Assembly: GCA_020845735.1 (NCBI GenBank)
Contig: JADLFF010000036.1
Coordinates: forward strand, 1 to 42,177
Reading direction: 5' to 3'
DNA: 42,177 bases
From: Dehalococcoidia bacterium
GTDB taxonomy: Bacteria; Chloroflexota; Dehalococcoidia; UBA2979
Numbering within the stretch: position 1 is the first letter of the stretch; every line of letters starts with the position of its first letter. Below are positions 7,271 through 15,420 of this stretch, piece by piece. The position numbers and the translations under genes were made by a program. The notes beneath the pieces are model-generated. The model searched no databases, was not told the DNA's origin, and saw nothing but the letters and a program-made list of their open reading frames with translations.

Positions 7271-8720
7271 GCAGCGCCGTCAGCTGCCCGTCCTCCGCGA
7301 TCACGTACGTGCCGCTCGAGGTGACCACGGCCGACTCCAGCCGGGCCGTGCCTGGCATCGCGCGTGACGCCACCACGTGCCCATCGCCCGGGTCGTAGAC
7401 CGCGAGGTGGGTCGGGTGCAGGAGCAGCAGACCCGCGCCCGTGAGCACCGGCGGGGCCGTCACCGCATCGACCTGCTCTTGCCAGATCGGACTGCCGTCC
7501 GCGCGCGAGAGCGCTCGGACGTCGCCCGTGGGTCCCGCCACCAGGAGGCGGTCCGCCCCCACGGCGGCCGGGTACCCATCGCGAGGTGGCCGGCTGGTCA
7601 CCCACTCCGAGGGCGGTGGCGGGGGCTCCGGCGCCATGCCCCAGACGAAGAACTGGTTCCAGTACTTGCGGTACGACTCCCACCACGGGCGCTCCGAGTG
7701 GATGTCGATCGCCGCGCCAAAGCGCGAGGAGAGCGAGTACACGGTGTCCTCGGCCAGCACGATCGAGTACGGGTGCGCCCGCTCGAACTCGTAGAAGTAG
7801 GTCTGCTGGCCTCGCACGCGGTCGAAGATGAGCGTGCGGTCGCCCGTCGCGACGGCGATGTAGCGCCCTGACAGGACGGGTGTGACGAACGCCCAGTTGC
7901 TCTCGACGCGTTGCGTCCACAGCCGCACGCCCGTGGTGGCGTCGAGCGCCACGATCGCGCCCGTCCCGAACAGGTACGCGACACCATCCACGATCATCGG
8001 CGAGGTCGTGAATGCCGTCGGGTACACGGGCGTCTCGAGGACCACGTCACCCGTCGCCGCATCGAGGGCCAGCAGGCGACCCGAGACCTGCGGGACGAAC
8101 AGCCGCCCACTCGCGAGGGTGGGCGCAGCGACCGGCGGGTTGGCGAGGACGTGCGACCACGCCTCGCGCCCCGTTGCCTGCTCGATCGCCAGGATGCGGC
8201 CATCCTCGAGGCAGACGTACAGGAGATCCGCGCCCGCCACGAGGGGTACGCGCGGCCCCTCGCCGAGCGGCGTGGACCACCCCGCGCCCGCGCCGAGCTG
8301 CGGCACGAGCGTCGTGGCCCGCGTACCGGCCAGCGTCCGCCCATCGATGGGCCACGTGCCGTCCTCAGCGGTCATCGTGACGCCGGGCTCGCTTCCCGGG
8401 GGCGGCAGCGGCGGCTCGTAGATGAATCCGAAGTAGAGCACGGTCGTGAGGACGCCCGCGGCGAACGCAATGGTCACCTTGCGCACGCGACGCCAGAACG
8501 CCCGGCGACGCTCGAGCGCCGATTGCGCCGCGAGGTCCGCCGCCGTCTGCCTCGCGATTGCGCGGATGCCCTCCTGCGCGGCGAGCACCGGCACGTTCGC
8601 CACGTCGTTCCAGCACTCGTAGCAGCGGAGGCTGTCCGCCGGCGTCAGGCGCTGACAGGTGGGGCAGCGTTTGTAGAGCGTGCTCTCGCTGCTGGCGGGC
8701 GTCTGCGGTGAGGTGGTCAC
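7266..8720 (-). CDS. Membrane-anchored PQQ-type beta-propeller protein with N-terminal zinc ribbon
   Basis: 484 residues. Residues 18-40 hold a zinc ribbon (RCPTCQRLTPADSLRCYECW, two CxxC pairs). About residues 85-107 form one hydrophobic helix (VTIAFAAGVLTTVLYFGFIY) after a basic stretch, so the ribbon should be cytoplasmic and the rest extracytoplasmic. From about 150 on there are PQQ_2/quinoprotein repeats: LLYVCLEDGRILAIEQATGREAW, LFVPQVSGRLLALDAATGDVVLETPV, AYLFGTGAIVALDATTGVRLWTQ and LLVAGPTGDVRALSRADGSPIWQ. No catalytic PQQ site is evident, so a scaffold or binding role like BamB is more likely than a dehydrogenase. The start is GTG, chosen because a TAGCAT -10 lies 6 nt upstream (leaderless). 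The combination with a cytosolic ribbon is unusual. Confidence 0.85.
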   Translation of the reverse strand: MTTSPQTPASSESTLYKRCPTCQRLTPADSLRCYECWNDVANVPVLAAQEGIRAIARQTAADLAAQSALERRRAFWRRVRKVTIAFAAGVLTTVLYFGFIYEPPLPPPGSEPGVTMTAEDGTWPIDGRTLAGTRATTLVPQLGAGAGWSTPLGEGPRVPLVAGADLLYVCLEDGRILAIEQATGREAWSHVLANPPVAAPTLASGRLFVPQVSGRLLALDAATGDVVLETPVYPTAFTTSPMIVDGVAYLFGTGAIVALDATTGVRLWTQRVESNWAFVTPVLSGRYIAVATGDRTLIFDRVRGQQTYFYEFERAHPYSIVLAEDTVYSLSSRFGAAIDIHSERPWWESYRKYWNQFFVWGMAPEPPPPPSEWVTSRPPRDGYPAAVGADRLLVAGPTGDVRALSRADGSPIWQEQVDAVTAPPVLTGAGLLLLHPTHLAVYDPGDGHVVASRAMPGTARLESAVVTSSGTYVIAEDGQLTALR

Positions 8721-8726
8721 CCCTCG

Positions 8727-8732
8727 ATGCTA
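8727..8732 (-). promoter_or_regulatory. -10 box for leaderless propeller-protein transcript
   Basis: The reverse strand reads TAGCAT, then six bases, then the GTG start at 8720. There is no separate ribosome-binding site. One of eight cases with this spacing. Confidence 0.45.
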
Positions 8733-8762
8733 GCGTACGCATCGAGGGTGTCCCGCCGGCCC

Positions 8763-11111
8763 TCAGAATTGCGCGCGGCGCAGGCGCAACGAGTTGGCCA
8801 TCACCGACACGGAGCTGAGCGCCATCGCGCCCGCCGCGACCACGGGATTGAGGAAGCCCCGGTCCCCGAAGATCGGCGCGAGGACTCCCGGCACGCTCGC
8901 ACCTCCGAGGAGCACCTCGAAGACCACGTACCCGAGGCCAGCGGCGATCGGGATCAGCGCGACGTTGTACCCGAACGCCCACGCGAGGTTCTGGTTCATG
9001 GTCCGCATCGTCGCCCGCGAGGCCGCGATGGCGGTGCCGACGGCGCGGAGGTCCGGCCGCATGAGGGTCACCGGCGCCGTCTCCATCGCGACGTCCGTGC
9101 CGGTGCCGATCGCCATCCCCACGTCGGCCTGCGCGAGGGCGGGCGCATCGTTGATGCCGTCCCCCACCATCGCCACCACGTGGCCGGCCGCCTGCAGCTC
9201 GCCGATGATGCGCGCCTTGTCCTCGGGGCGCACTTCCGCCTCGACGCGTTCGATCCCCGCGAGGCGCGCGGTCGCCTCGGCAGTGGTGCGCCGATCGCCG
9301 GTCAGCATCACGACGTGCACCCCCATTGCCTCGAGGTGCCCCACGGCGGCGGGCACGTGCTCGCGGAGGCGGTCCGTGACGGTGAGGACGCCCGCGGCGC
9401 GACCGTCGATGGCCACGAGCAACGGTGTCTCGCCGCGCGACTCCGCCTGCGCGATCGTTGATGCCAGCAAGTCGATGCCCACGCCGTGCTGCTCGAGGAG
9501 GGCGGCGTTCCCGACGAGCACACGGCGCCCCTCGATGGTGGCCGTGACGCCGATGCCCACCTCGGCCTGGAACGTGTCGGGCCACGCGAGCTCCACGGCG
9601 CGGCGGTCGGCCTCGCGCACGATCGCCTCGGCGTACGGGTGTTCCGAGCCGCGCTCGACGGAGGCCGCGAGCCGCACGAGCGCGTCGGCGTCGATGCCCG
9701 CGCCCGCCTCGACGTGCACATCGGTGACCTCGGGCCGTCCCTCGGTGATGGTCCCGGTCTTGTCGAGCACGACCGTGTCGATGCGGCGCGCCAGCTCGAG
9801 GGCGGCCGCGTCTCGAATCAGCACGCCGGCCTGTGCCGCGCGCCCGGTGCCCACCATGATCGCCGTCGGGGTCGCCAGTCCGAGGGCGCACGGGCACGCG
9901 ATGATCAGCACGGCGACCGCGTTGAGCAGCGCGAACGTCATCGCCGGCTCCGGTCCCAGGAACAGCCACCCGAGGAACGTGAGCGCCGCGATGCCGATCA
10001 CGACCGGCACGAAGATCGCGGCGATCCGGTCGGCAAGCCGCTGGATCGGGGCCTTCGAGCCCTGCGCGTCCTCGACGAGGCGGATGATCCGCGCCAGCGC
10101 CGAGTCGGCACCGACCGCCGTCGCCTCGATCCTCAGGAGGCCGCTCCCGTTGAGCGTGGCGCCGAAGACGCTGTCCCCCGCTCGCTTCACCACGGGTACC
10201 GACTCGCCGGTCAGCATCGACTCGTCGACAGCCGACTCGCCGTCGACGACGGTGCCGTCCACCGCGATCTGCTCAGCGGGACGCACGATCACCGTGTCGC
10301 CGGGCTGGACGGCGGTCACGGGGATCTCGAACTCCTGGCCATCCTCGAGGACACGCGCGAGCTTGGGCCGGAGCGCGATCAGCGCGCGCACGGACTGCGT
10401 CGTCTGGCCCTTCGCCCGCGCCTCCAGCATCCGTCCGAGGAGCACGAAGCCGATGATGGCCGCCGACGTGTCGTAGTACACCGCCGTGCTGATGCCCTCC
10501 GCAGAGGCAAGCACCTGCGGCGCGAACGTCACGACCATCGAGTAGCCGAACGCCGCACTCGTCCCGAGGGCGATCAGCGTGTTCATGTCGCTTGACCCGT
10601 GCCGCCCGACGCGCCACGCGCCCTCGTAGAAGCGCCACCCGGCCCAGGTCTGGACCGGCAACGTGATCGCGAAGAGCGCCACGTTCAGCCACTGCTCGGG
10701 GACGTTGTGGTGGAGCCACGTCACGTTGGCGTGCAGCGCCATCGCGACCATCGTCACGGCGGCCACGCCGAGGGCCACGATCGATCGCGTGCGCAGCGAG
10801 CGGTACTCGGCGCGGCGCTCCGCCTCGAGGGCATCGCTCTTCTCGAGCTCGTCCTCGCCCGGTAGCCGGACCTCGTAGCCCGCCTTCTCGACGGCGGCAC
10901 GCAGCGCCTCGAAGGAGATGGTCCCGTGGGAGGCGATGCTCGCTTCCTCCGTCGCGAGGTTCACGTTCGCCTCATCGACGCCGGGCACGCCGCTGAGCGC
11001 GCGCTCCACCCGGCGCACGCACGAGGCGCACGTCATGCCCCTGATCCCCAGCCGCGTAAGCTGCTCGCCCACATCGGCGGTGGCGGCGGGAGTGGGAGTT
11101 GTGGTGGTCAT
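8763..11111 (-). CDS. copA: Copper-translocating P1B-type ATPase
   Basis: 782-residue Cu(I) efflux pump of the inner membrane. Seen in order: an N-terminal HMA domain with GMTCASC (Cys28, Cys31), six-plus membrane helices, the actuator TGES, the membrane metal site CPC ([12 protein letters not shown], about 405), the phosphorylation site DKTGTITEG (about 447), the nucleotide-domain SEHPYAEAI, and [16 protein letters not shown] (about 645) followed by the last two helices with NLAWAFGYN and [17 protein letters not shown]. The NLAWAFGYN and MxxSS residues are the CopA (Cu+) signature, which excludes Zn/Cd pumps. It is the last gene of a three-gene operon behind a CsoR box, 33 bases after csoR, and would be induced by excess copper. 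Confidence 0.97.
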   Translation of the reverse strand: MTTTTPTPAATADVGEQLTRLGIRGMTCASCVRRVERALSGVPGVDEANVNLATEEASIASHGTISFEALRAAVEKAGYEVRLPGEDELEKSDALEAERRAEYRSLRTRSIVALGVAAVTMVAMALHANVTWLHHNVPEQWLNVALFAITLPVQTWAGWRFYEGAWRVGRHGSSDMNTLIALGTSAAFGYSMVVTFAPQVLASAEGISTAVYYDTSAAIIGFVLLGRMLEARAKGQTTQSVRALIALRPKLARVLEDGQEFEIPVTAVQPGDTVIVRPAEQIAVDGTVVDGESAVDESMLTGESVPVVKRAGDSVFGATLNGSGLLRIEATAVGADSALARIIRLVEDAQGSKAPIQRLADRIAAIFVPVVIGIAALTFLGWLFLGPEPAMTFALLNAVAVLIIACPCALGLATPTAIMVGTGRAAQAGVLIRDAAALELARRIDTVVLDKTGTITEGRPEVTDVHVEAGAGIDADALVRLAASVERGSEHPYAEAIVREADRRAVELAWPDTFQAEVGIGVTATIEGRRVLVGNAALLEQHGVGIDLLASTIAQAESRGETPLLVAIDGRAAGVLTVTDRLREHVPAAVGHLEAMGVHVVMLTGDRRTTAEATARLAGIERVEAEVRPEDKARIIGELQAAGHVVAMVGDGINDAPALAQADVGMAIGTGTDVAMETAPVTLMRPDLRAVGTAIAASRATMRTMNQNLAWAFGYNVALIPIAAGLGYVVFEVLLGGASVPGVLAPIFGDRGFLNPVVAAGAMALSSVSVMANSLRLRRAQF

Positions 11112-11144
11112 CGCGTGACCTCCTCGGCAGTGATGGACATGGAT

Positions 11145-11408
11145 CTAGCGATTGGCGATCTCGTACAGCTCGACCAGCTCGTCGAGGACACCGTCGTCGC
11201 CCCGGTTGATGCCGTCGACCACGCAATGGTGCACGTGGCCGCGCAGCATCTTGCTCTCGGTCTTCTCGATGGCGCGGCGAACCGCATACATCTGCTTCAG
11301 CACGTCGACGCAGTACGTGTCCTGCTCGACCATGCGCCTGACGCCGGCGAGGTGCCCCTCGATGTAGGCCAGCCGCTTGAGCACGTCGGTGCGCGTCGCG
11401 TCGTCCAT
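11145..11408 (-). CDS. csoR: Copper-sensing repressor CsoR
   Basis: 87-residue all-helical DUF156 repressor. The Cu(I) ligand set is complete and correctly spaced: Cys33, His58 and Cys62 (C-x24-H-x3-C, in QDTYC and GHVHHC), as in CsoR; FrmR/RcnR would lack this Cys-His-Cys combination. The apo form binds DNA, and Cu(I) binding releases it. It lies between the HMA-domain gene and copA, 25 and 33 bases away, so it is autoregulated through the operator at 12050-12070. A GAGGAG-type ribosome site precedes the ATG. Confidence 0.95.
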   Translation of the reverse strand: MDDATRTDVLKRLAYIEGHLAGVRRMVEQDTYCVDVLKQMYAVRRAIEKTESKMLRGHVHHCVVDGINRGDDGVLDELVELYEIANR

Positions 11409-11433
11409 GGTGCGCTCCTCCTCAGCAGGATGG

Positions 11434-12012
11434 CTAGTGCGAGGCGGGGTCGTGCGAGCCGTGCTCAGCGCCCCCGAGGGGAATCGCCAGCGCCACCTCG
11501 AGGGGCTGGCCCCACGGCATCGTGAGCGACTGGTGGTCGTACCGGTACGCGCCCGGCTGCTCGAGGGCGCTTCGCAGGCGGCTCTCGGCGTCGTGCCCCA
11601 CGAGGATCTGCCGCCCGCAGCAGCACGACTCGGGATCCTGTTCAGCCTGCGACCGGTCGAGGGCGAACCCGGCGTCGCAGGAGCAGGGACAGGCGTAGTT
11701 CACGTCCGCGCCAACCTCGGTGCGCGTGACGCGGTAGGCAGGCGTCCACGTCGCCTCATCGATGGCGGGCGCGGAGGCGCCTGCCGCGGCCGGCGGCGCA
11801 GTCGCGGACGCCTCGCCGAGGGGGTAGCCCTCGGCCGCGAGGGCGGCACCCACCGCATCGAGGATGCCGCCCGACGCCACCTCGACCGTGAACGTCTGCG
11901 TGAGCTCGCTGCCCTGGAGGAACCGCGCGCCCTCGATGGCGTTCACGGTGCGCTCGATGGTCGCGATGCAGTGCTCGCAGGTGATGTCGGGTGCGGTGAG
12001 CGTGAGCTGCAC
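11434..12012 (-). CDS. Copper-operon protein: HMA domain fused to a Cys-cluster domain
   Basis: 192 residues from GTG at 12012, preceded by GGAGG five bases upstream. Residues 1-65 are an HMA/CopZ-like domain with the Cu-binding CEHC (Cys12, Cys15) and the TFTVEVASGGILDAVGAALAAEGYPL fold end. An Ala/Pro-rich linker follows. Residues about 88-175 are a second domain with CPCSC (Cys108, 110, 112), then ESCCCGR (Cys130-132), ILVGHDAE, and a YRYDHQSLTMPWGQPLEVALAIPL segment. The C-terminus is His-rich (EHGSHDPASH). I do not recognise the second domain; its cysteines and operon position suggest a Cu(I) or Hg(II) store or chaperone that hands metal to CopA. It has no signal peptide and should be cytoplasmic. 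It is the first gene of the operon. Confidence 0.85.
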   Translation of the reverse strand: MQLTLTAPDITCEHCIATIERTVNAIEGARFLQGSELTQTFTVEVASGGILDAVGAALAAEGYPLGEASATAPPAAAGASAPAIDEATWTPAYRVTRTEVGADVNYACPCSCDAGFALDRSQAEQDPESCCCGRQILVGHDAESRLRSALEQPGAYRYDHQSLTMPWGQPLEVALAIPLGGAEHGSHDPASH

Positions 12013-12046
12013 GATGTCCTCCCTCGGACTCCTCGATGTGCCTCCC

Positions 12047-12052
12047 ACTATA
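12047..12052 (-). promoter_or_regulatory. -10 box of the copper operon
   Basis: The reverse strand reads TATAGT, overlapping the right arm of the CsoR box by three bases. A bound repressor would therefore block RNA polymerase. No good -35 hexamer is seen, which fits a repressor-limited, metal-induced promoter. The expected transcript start is about 28 bases upstream of the GTG. Confidence 0.6.
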
Positions 12053-12070
12053 CCCCCACCGGGGGGGTAT
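12050..12070. promoter_or_regulatory. CsoR operator
   Basis: ATACCCCC-ACCGG-GGGGGTAT: two perfect 8-bp arms around a 5-bp spacer, the G/C-tract palindrome known for CsoR binding. It sits 38 bases upstream of the first copper gene and overlaps its -10 box. It is the only such site I see in the window, so the cupredoxin gene at 13163 is apparently not a direct CsoR target. Confidence 0.88.
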
Positions 12071-12114
12071 GGGTAGGTCGAGGAGGTAGTTCCGCCCGAG
12101 GAATCGCGACGGGC

Positions 12115-13035
12115 TCAGAACATCGCGATCGGATTCACGGGCGACCCGGTACCGCCAACGACGACCAGCGGTGCGATCACGAGCTGGAACTCCCACCGCC
12201 CGAGCTCGGCGCAGGTCGCCGCGAGGCGTTCGAAGTCCGTGTTGTCGAGCAGCGGCAGGCCCATGTACGGGATCGCCACCTCGTGGACCCCGATGCGCGC
12301 CGGGTACTCGGATTGCCCCCCGGCCTCCTGCAGGTCCCACCCCAGCAGCGCCGCCGAGGTCTCGTAGAGGAACTCGAGGGTGGAGACGTGGACGCCGGGC
12401 GTGCTCGGTGGGGAGGAGTGCGGGAAGCCGGGATGCGCCTCGAAGAACGGGGCGGCGCCGGACCGCACGAGGACGGCGTCACCCGGCCGCGGCTCGATGC
12501 CCTCGGCGCTCGCGATGTCCGCCAGCTCCCAGCCGTGCACAGGCCGCTCGAGCTCGACGTACGGCGTCCCGCGGTGCCGAGGCACGTCGTACAGCACGCC
12601 GCGCGTCACGATGCCGTCGCGCCACTGCTCGACGGAGTTGGACCTCGATCCTGCGGACGTCACGTCCGAGGACGGGCGGCCGTTGTACATCTCGCCCCAC
12701 GGGCCGGTCCAGATGTGGCACAGCGCATCGATGTGGGTGTTCACGAAGCCGTGGTACGACACGCCGAGGTAGTCGCTGCTCCCCGTCGGGCCGAACCGCA
12801 TGAAGTGCTGCGCGGGGTTGGGGTTCCTCGCTGCCGGCGTGACCGCGAGGGGATTCGCGCACGACACGCTCCGGCCCTCCCGCACGAGCGCCGCGGCGGC
12901 CCGGCGCACCTCGGGGGTGATGAAGTTAAGCGTCCCGAACTGGTCCTCGGCGCCCCAGCGTCCCCAGTTGCTGAACCGGCTCTTGTACGCGACGAACTCC
13001 TCGGGCGTCGGTGGGGTGCGATCGGCGAGTGTCAT
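12115..13035 (-). CDS. Cyclase family protein (kynurenine formamidase-like)
   Basis: 306 residues, matching the PF04199 cyclase/formamidase superfamily, whose members are metal-dependent hydrolases of amides or lactones. Seen: RWGAEDQFGTLNFITPE near the N-terminus, the metal-site segment HGFVNTHIDALCHIW (H-x-D-x3-H, about residues 100-115), VLYDVPRHRG, AVLVRSGAAPFFEAHPGF, STPGVHVSTLEFLYE and EVAIPYMGLPLLDNTDFERLAATC. This longer form is common for 'cyclase family protein' in Actinobacteria and Chloroflexota. The start at 13035 has GAGGAGG six bases upstream; a longer in-frame extension lacks one. It stands alone, downstream in the opposite sense of the cupredoxin promoter. Substrate unknown. 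Confidence 0.9.
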   Translation of the reverse strand: MTLADRTPPTPEEFVAYKSRFSNWGRWGAEDQFGTLNFITPEVRRAAAALVREGRSVSCANPLAVTPAARNPNPAQHFMRFGPTGSSDYLGVSYHGFVNTHIDALCHIWTGPWGEMYNGRPSSDVTSAGSRSNSVEQWRDGIVTRGVLYDVPRHRGTPYVELERPVHGWELADIASAEGIEPRPGDAVLVRSGAAPFFEAHPGFPHSSPPSTPGVHVSTLEFLYETSAALLGWDLQEAGGQSEYPARIGVHEVAIPYMGLPLLDNTDFERLAATCAELGRWEFQLVIAPLVVVGGTGSPVNPIAMF

Positions 13036-13162
13036 GGCGGGCCTCCTCGGGCGGGCGTGGTGCGGCATGGTAATGCCCGCCACGCCTCCCACCCAGCGAT
13101 GGGTCTGATCTCCGTCACCTTCTACGGTTACCTGGCAGTCGAGATTCGGGAGGGACTCACGC

Positions 13163-13636
13163 ATGCTCACACCCATCGTTAAGCAACGGGTTAGATCTGT
13201 GGTCCTGCCGCTCACCATCGTGAGCGGGGCGCTGGCCATCGCGTGCGCGGACGGGGCTGATCCGGATTCAGGCGCTACGCCGAGAGGAACGGGAACGGCG
13301 AGCAACTCAGTGAGCGTGGAGATGACGGAGTGGGCAGTGAAGCCGTCAGTCTCGAGTGTCGCCGCAGGTGCAGTGCAGTTCGTGACGCGCAACGCGGGCA
13401 CGACGCCGCATGACCTGGTCTTGCTGCGCACCGACGTGGCCGCCGACCGCCTCGAGAAGACCACGGCTGGACAGGTCGACGAGGCGAAATACACCGTGGT
13501 CGGCCGGCTGCCGCAGCTCAACGCCGGCCAGTCGCAGACACTCCTCGCGACCATGCCCGCAGACGAGTACGTGCTCATCTGCAACGTCGTGGGCCACTAT
13601 GACCTGGGCATGCGGGCCGGGTTCGACGTTAACTAG
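13163..13636 (+). CDS. Blue-copper (cupredoxin) lipoprotein or exported protein
   Basis: 157 residues. An N-terminal basic stretch and hydrophobic helix end in ALAIAC (Cys28), a weak lipobox that would give a membrane-anchored extracytoplasmic protein. The mature part is a cupredoxin sandwich: VSVEMTEWAVKPSVSSVAAGAVQFVTRNAGTTPHDLVLL with ligand His83, and CNVVGHYDLGM with Cys140, His145 and Met150. That gives a full type-1 copper set (H...C-x4-H-x4-M). Such proteins carry single electrons or bind copper outside the membrane. GGGAGGG lies 8 bases before the ATG. Its position just past the copper operon suggests a shared copper theme, though there is no CsoR box in front of it. Confidence 0.9.
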   Translation: MLTPIVKQRVRSVVLPLTIVSGALAIACADGADPDSGATPRGTGTASNSVSVEMTEWAVKPSVSSVAAGAVQFVTRNAGTTPHDLVLLRTDVAADRLEKTTAGQVDEAKYTVVGRLPQLNAGQSQTLLATMPADEYVLICNVVGHYDLGMRAGFDVN

Positions 13637-13675
13637 GACAGCGCGAGGTCCACTGGCCGTGGTGGGATGGCGGGG

Positions 13676-15010
13676 TTACCGCGGCCGGGCCTCGTCGCCC
13701 AGCGCGCCGGGCTCGTAGTAGCGGTTCCCCTCGGCGGAGGGCGGCCGGTGCGCCTGGTCGGGCGGCACGTGCCCCTCGAAGTCGTGCGCGTACTGGTAGC
13801 CCGCGCCGTAGCCCATCCCGCGCATGAGGCCGGTCACCGCGTTCCGGAGGTGCATCGGCACGGGCTCGTTGCGCGTGCGCTCGACGTCGGCCTTCGCGCG
13901 GTTGTACGCCGCGTACGCGGAGTTCGACTTCGGCGCGCGCGCGAGGTACACGACGGTCTCGGCCATGGGCAGGGCGGCCTCCGGCATCCCGAGGAAGTGC
14001 ACGGCCTGCTGGCACGCCACGGCGAGCGGTAGCGCGTGCGGGTCCGCGAGCCCCACGTCCTCCGCCGCGAGGATCACCATCCGCCGGACGACGAACAGCG
14101 GGTCCTCCCCTGCCTCGAGCATGCGGGCGAGCCAGTACAGCGACGCGTCCACGTCGGAGCCGCGCATCGATTTGATGAACGCGGACACCGTGTCGTAGTG
14201 CGCGTCCCCCTGGCGGTCGTAGAGCAGCGTCCGCTGCTGCGCGGCCGCCTCGATGTGCTCGCGCGCGATCACCCGCTGCTCGTCGACCTCGGGTGCGAGG
14301 CCCGCGGCGAGCTCCACGATGTTGAGCGCGCTGCGAGCGTCGCCCGCGGCCGCCGCGATGAGCGTCTGGAGCGCGTCGTCCTCGATGCGCGCGCTCCCAC
14401 CCAGGCCGCGCTCGGGGTCCTCGAGGGCGCGCCGCACGATCGCGGCGAGCGCGTCGTGATCCAGCAGCTCGAGGCGAAACACGCGCGCCCTCGAGAGCAG
14501 CGGCGCCACGACGTAGAACGAGGGGTTCTCGGTGGTCGCCCCGATGAGGCTCACGGTGCCGTCCTCGACGTGCGGGAGGATCACATCCTGCTGCGAGCGG
14601 CTGAACCGGTGGATCTCGTCGATGAAGAGGATGGTCCGCCGCCCGGACAGGCGGCGCCGCTCGCGCGCCTCGGCGGCGGCCTTCCGGAGGTCTGCGACAC
14701 CCGCCGAGACCGCCGAGATGCGCTCGAAGTGCCGGTCCGTGCGCTCGGCAATGACCGAGGCGAGCGTGGTCTTCCCCGTGCCCGGCGGCCCCCAGAGGAT
14801 GATCGAGGGCACCTCGTCACGCTCGATCAGCAGGCGCAACGGGGCGTCCGGCCCGACGATCGCGGTCTGCCCCACGAACTCCTCGAGGCTGCGCGGGCGC
14901 ATCCGGGCAGCGAGGGGCGCGTCCGACGGGGCCAGGTCCGCGCGCCGAGGCTGCTCGAACATCCCCGCCTGCATACCGGGCGGCAGCGAGTCGCGCTTCC
15001 GGGCGGACAT
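13676..15010 (-). CDS. rarA: Replication-associated recombination protein A (RarA/MgsA, WRNIP1 family)
   Basis: 444-residue AAA+ ATPase that acts at stalled replication forks. Seen: RPRSLEEFVGQ, Walker A GPPGTGKT (74-81), the SAVSAGVADLRKA loop, Walker B LFIDEIHRFSRSQQD (about 130), sensor 1 GATTENPSF, the arginine-finger LLSRARVFRLELL, then the RarA-specific C-terminal tetramerisation domain with YDTVSAFIKSMRGSDVDASLYWLARMLEAGEDPLFVVRRMVILAAEDVGLADP and VPMHLRNA. Length and domains are complete. A TAGACT -10 lies six bases before the ATG, so it is probably leaderless. It is convergent with the cupredoxin gene, with 39 bases between the stops. Confidence 0.96.
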   Translation of the reverse strand: MSARKRDSLPPGMQAGMFEQPRRADLAPSDAPLAARMRPRSLEEFVGQTAIVGPDAPLRLLIERDEVPSIILWGPPGTGKTTLASVIAERTDRHFERISAVSAGVADLRKAAAEARERRRLSGRRTILFIDEIHRFSRSQQDVILPHVEDGTVSLIGATTENPSFYVVAPLLSRARVFRLELLDHDALAAIVRRALEDPERGLGGSARIEDDALQTLIAAAAGDARSALNIVELAAGLAPEVDEQRVIAREHIEAAAQQRTLLYDRQGDAHYDTVSAFIKSMRGSDVDASLYWLARMLEAGEDPLFVVRRMVILAAEDVGLADPHALPLAVACQQAVHFLGMPEAALPMAETVVYLARAPKSNSAYAAYNRAKADVERTRNEPVPMHLRNAVTGLMRGMGYGAGYQYAHDFEGHVPPDQAHRPPSAEGNRYYEPGALGDEARPR

Positions 15011-15016
15011 GCGCGA

Positions 15017-15022
15017 AGTCTA
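15017..15022 (-). promoter_or_regulatory. -10 box for leaderless rarA transcript
   Basis: The reverse strand reads TAGACT, then TCGCGC, then the ATG at 15010. No Shine-Dalgarno is present. Confidence 0.45.
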
Positions 15023-15113
15023 CGCCTTTGCCTCGACGGGGTGGCCAAGGTCCAATCCTCTTGTGCTAGAGTCCCCGCCGACGGCGACGTGTCTGTTCGA
15101 GGAGGTACTGAAC

Positions 15114-15284
15114 ATGCCCGAGACGACCTGCCTGGTGTGCGGAACGGTCTTCGACCCGGCCACCGACCCCAAGGGCGGCTTCAAGTGGATGCAGGACGGG
15201 AGCTGGTACACCTTCAACGACATCAGCTGCCGCAACAAGTTCATCGGTAACCCGAAGAAGTACCTCGAGCCCGCCGCCAGCTAG
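15114..15284 (+). CDS. Small YHS/TRASH-like metal-binding protein
   Basis: 56 residues. It opens with a CxxC knuckle (METTC-type CLVCG, Cys6 and Cys9), followed by GSWYTFNDISCRNKFIGNPKKYL, the 'g..Y.Fcs..C...F..nP..Y' pattern of YHS and TRASH domains. The usual first Phe-Cys pair is altered, but one Cys in ISCRNKF remains, giving three cysteines. TRASH domains bind soft metals in trafficking or sensing proteins. The start is clear: GAGGAGGT nine bases upstream, with a TAGAGT element at 15067-15072 as a plausible -10. The product is complete and soluble. Its function is inferred from fold only. Confidence 0.8.
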   Translation: MPETTCLVCGTVFDPATDPKGGFKWMQDGSWYTFNDISCRNKFIGNPKKYLEPAAS

Positions 15285-15304
15285 TCGGCGCGCTAGTCGA
15301 GTCG
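15281..15304 (+). repeat. 12-bp imperfect duplication repeating the stop codon
   Basis: CTAGTCGGCGCG is followed by CTAGTCGAGTCG. The first TAG ends the YHS-like gene, and the copy puts a second in-frame TAG 12 bases later. The 7-base core CTAGTCG is identical. Confidence 0.5.
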
Positions 15305-15309
15305 AACGC

Positions 15310-15337
15310 AACGAGGGGTGCGCACGCACCCCTCGTT
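15310..15337 (+). terminator. Strong hairpin terminator after the YHS-like gene
   Basis: Arms AACGAGGGGTGCG and CGCACCCCTCGTT form a perfect 13-bp stem around CA. It lies 25 bases past the stop. The outer AA/TT ends give a short T-run (GTTGGT), acting in either direction; on the other strand it is upstream of nothing but the DUF402 gene end. Confidence 0.8.
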
Positions 15338-15420
15338 GGTGTCCGGGGTCGTGATGTCCTCGGTCCCTGGCATCCGGGGCGCCCGAGGTGTCCGCGCTCC
15401 CTACGTGAGGCGCCTGGACG

